This document shows, piece by piece, positions 63,160 to 64,000 of a DNA stretch of 64,000 nucleotides. Positions within the stretch are counted from its first letter, which is position 1, and each line of letters opens with the position of its first letter. Made by a program: the position numbers and the translations under genes. The DNA is taken from assembly GCA_038396605.1 (NCBI GenBank), contig CP121690.1:1272500-1336499 (forward strand), written 5' to 3'. This DNA comes from Eubacteriales bacterium mix99. Its GTDB lineage: Bacteria > Bacillota > Clostridia > Caldicoprobacterales > DTU083. The notes beneath the pieces are model-generated. The model was given only the letters and a program-made list of their open reading frames with translations. It made no database searches and was not told where the DNA came from.

Positions 63160-63576
63160 ATGTCGTTTGAGGTTGGACAAATCGTAGAGGGAACCGTGTC
63201 CGGGATTACGAGTTTTGGTGCATTTGTGGAACTTGGCGGAGGCAAAACCGGGATGGTTCATATTTCGGAAATTGCCGATGCTTATGTGAAGGATATTCAT
63301 GCATATCTGAAGCTTCATGACAAGGTAAGGGTCAAGGTATTGGCCGTGGATGAGAAGGGCAAAATCAGTCTCTCCATCCGTAAGGCAAACGAAGGGAAAA
63401 AATCTTCCCGGCCTGCGGATGTGGATTGGAACACGGAACTGCGCAGCGGAAATTCCGGAGGTTCCTTTGAGGATACCTTATCAAAGTTCATGAAGGACAG
63501 CGAGGAGCGGCTTTTGGACATTAAGCGCAACCGGGAATCCAAACGCGGCGGCGGTTATTCCCGCAGGAAGGGCTGA
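63160..63576 (+). CDS. yabR: S1-domain RNA-binding protein (YabR)
   Basis: 138 residues. S1 domain (1-70): VGQIVEGTVSGITSFGAFVE, TGMVHISEIADAYVKDI and VKVLAVDEKGKISLSIRKAN, followed by a charged low-complexity tail ending RGGGYSRRKG. Ribosome- or mRNA-linked role inferred from the family. GAGGAGGAAG precedes ATG. It follows divIC and precedes tRNAs as in Bacillus. Confidence 0.95.
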   Translation: MSFEVGQIVEGTVSGITSFGAFVELGGGKTGMVHISEIADAYVKDIHAYLKLHDKVRVKVLAVDEKGKISLSIRKANEGKKSSRPADVDWNTELRSGNSGGSFEDTLSKFMKDSEERLLDIKRNRESKRGGGYSRRKG

Positions 63577-63627
63577 GGTACTGTGCTGTTTTTGCTTTCA
63601 AAAACGGCACGAAAATCAAAATAATGG

Positions 63628-63656
63628 TTGACTTTACTGCGGCTTTATAATAAAAT
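63628..63656 (+). promoter_or_regulatory. Sigma-A promoter of the tRNA-Met pair
   Basis: TTGACT, 17-base spacer, TAAAAT. Confidence 0.78.
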
Positions 63657-63707
63657 ATGGGATGTCGTTGCGGAAGTGTGATTTCTTTCAGTCGCATGAG
63701 GCAATAT

Positions 63708-63784
<77 letters not shown>

Positions 63785-63787
63785 TTT

Positions 63788-63864
63788 GGCGGCGTAGCTC
63801 AGGTGGCCAGAGCATTCGGTTCATACCCGAAGTGTCAGCGGTTCAAATCCGTTCGCCGCTACCA
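63788..63864 (+). tRNA. Elongator tRNA-Met (CAT)
   Basis: 77 bases with CCA. Acceptor GGCGGCG / CGCCGCT with a G1-T72 wobble, anticodon loop TTCATAC, TTCAAAT T-loop. A lysidine-modified tRNA-Ile2 also reads CAT in DNA, but the arms match elongator Met. Confidence 0.9.
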
Positions 63865-63877
63865 GATTTGAAAATGA

Positions 63878-63925
63878 TCCAGCCATTTCCTTCCTTGAAG
63901 CGGAAGGAAGGACTGGATATTTTTA
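63878..63925 (+). terminator. Intrinsic terminator of the tRNA unit
   Basis: TCCAG...CCTTCCTT / AAGGAAGG...CTGGA imperfect hairpin, then TATTTTT. The last 75 bases of the window hold nothing I can name. Confidence 0.8.
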
Positions 63926-64000
63926 AATATCTTTTCAGAATTCGTATACCATTCTTTTAAAAATTATGACACGAAATTTATTCCCATTTTGGCGAGAATG

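Noticed and set aside
63788-63864. Second CAT tRNA as lysidine-modified tRNA-Ile2
   Set aside because: Acceptor and anticodon arms match elongator tRNA-Met; a tRNA profile score would settle it.

Overview
The window is chromosomal DNA from an endospore-forming member of the Firmicutes, most likely class Clostridia, with a GC content of roughly 50 percent by eye. The evidence is direct. There are more than a dozen sporulation genes (spo0A, spoIIR, spoIID, spoIIQ, spoIIID, spoVG, spoVT, spmAB, yabP, yabQ, a SipL-type coat morphogenesis gene, sleB/ypeB and an sspF-type spore protein). Strong AGGAGG-like ribosome binding sites precede most genes, often with TTG or GTG starts. A methionyl T-box leader and a cyclic-di-GMP-I riboswitch are present. 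I see no phage, insertion sequence, CRISPR array or plasmid gene.

Layout. Positions 1-9350 are the end of a surface-polysaccharide locus: GDP-sugar reductase (partial), manC, a convergent LCP-family ligase, a secreted ChW-repeat-like protein, a PglF/CapD-type dehydratase, a Wzz-type chain-length regulator, galU and a GHMP sugar kinase. Positions 9400-24080 follow the order of the Bacillus yab region (yabB-rsmI-abrB-metS-tatD-yabE-rsmA-veg) with spmAB, comB, a radical SAM gene, a repeat-bearing hypothetical gene, spo0A and a zinc-finger gene inserted. Positions 24170-31300 hold sipL, ispE, spoIIR, sleB-ypeB, sspF, murI and a DUF1934 gene. Positions 31360-46930 match the Bacillus rho-to-fabZ block: rho, rpmE, yqhQ, prmC, prfA, ywlC, ywlE, rpiA, upp, ywmB, murA, spoIID, spoIIQ, spoIIID, mbl and fabZ. 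Positions 47050-63870 return to the yab order: purR, spoVG, glmU, prs, pth, mfd, a foldase, spoVT, yabM, mazG, hup, yabO, a SpoIID-like gene, yabP, yabQ, divIC, yabR and two tRNA-Met genes.

How the genes work together. The window joins envelope precursor supply (murA, murI, glmU, galU, manC, prs, fabZ), cell-shape control (mbl, divIC, SpoVB-like flippase), translation quality and release (prfA, prmC, rsmA, rsmI, pth, yabO) and the sporulation programme. In that programme Spo0A, an AbrB-like repressor carrying a Spo0A box in its leader, a sigma-H-type spoVG promoter and a sigma-F-type spoIIQ promoter can all be read from the DNA.

Most unusual points: (1) the GlmU next to prs has lost the whole uridylyltransferase signature (GxGTR, the catalytic lysine and the metal aspartate) while its acetyltransferase half is intact; (2) a TrmN6-type and an RsmI-type methyltransferase are fused in one frame behind a c-di-GMP riboswitch plus terminator; (3) Rho carries a charged insertion of about 200 residues and its gene has a long structured leader; (4) a tiny PrsW/CPBP-like membrane protease candidate lies between pth and mfd. 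No clearly undescribed multi-gene system was recognised.
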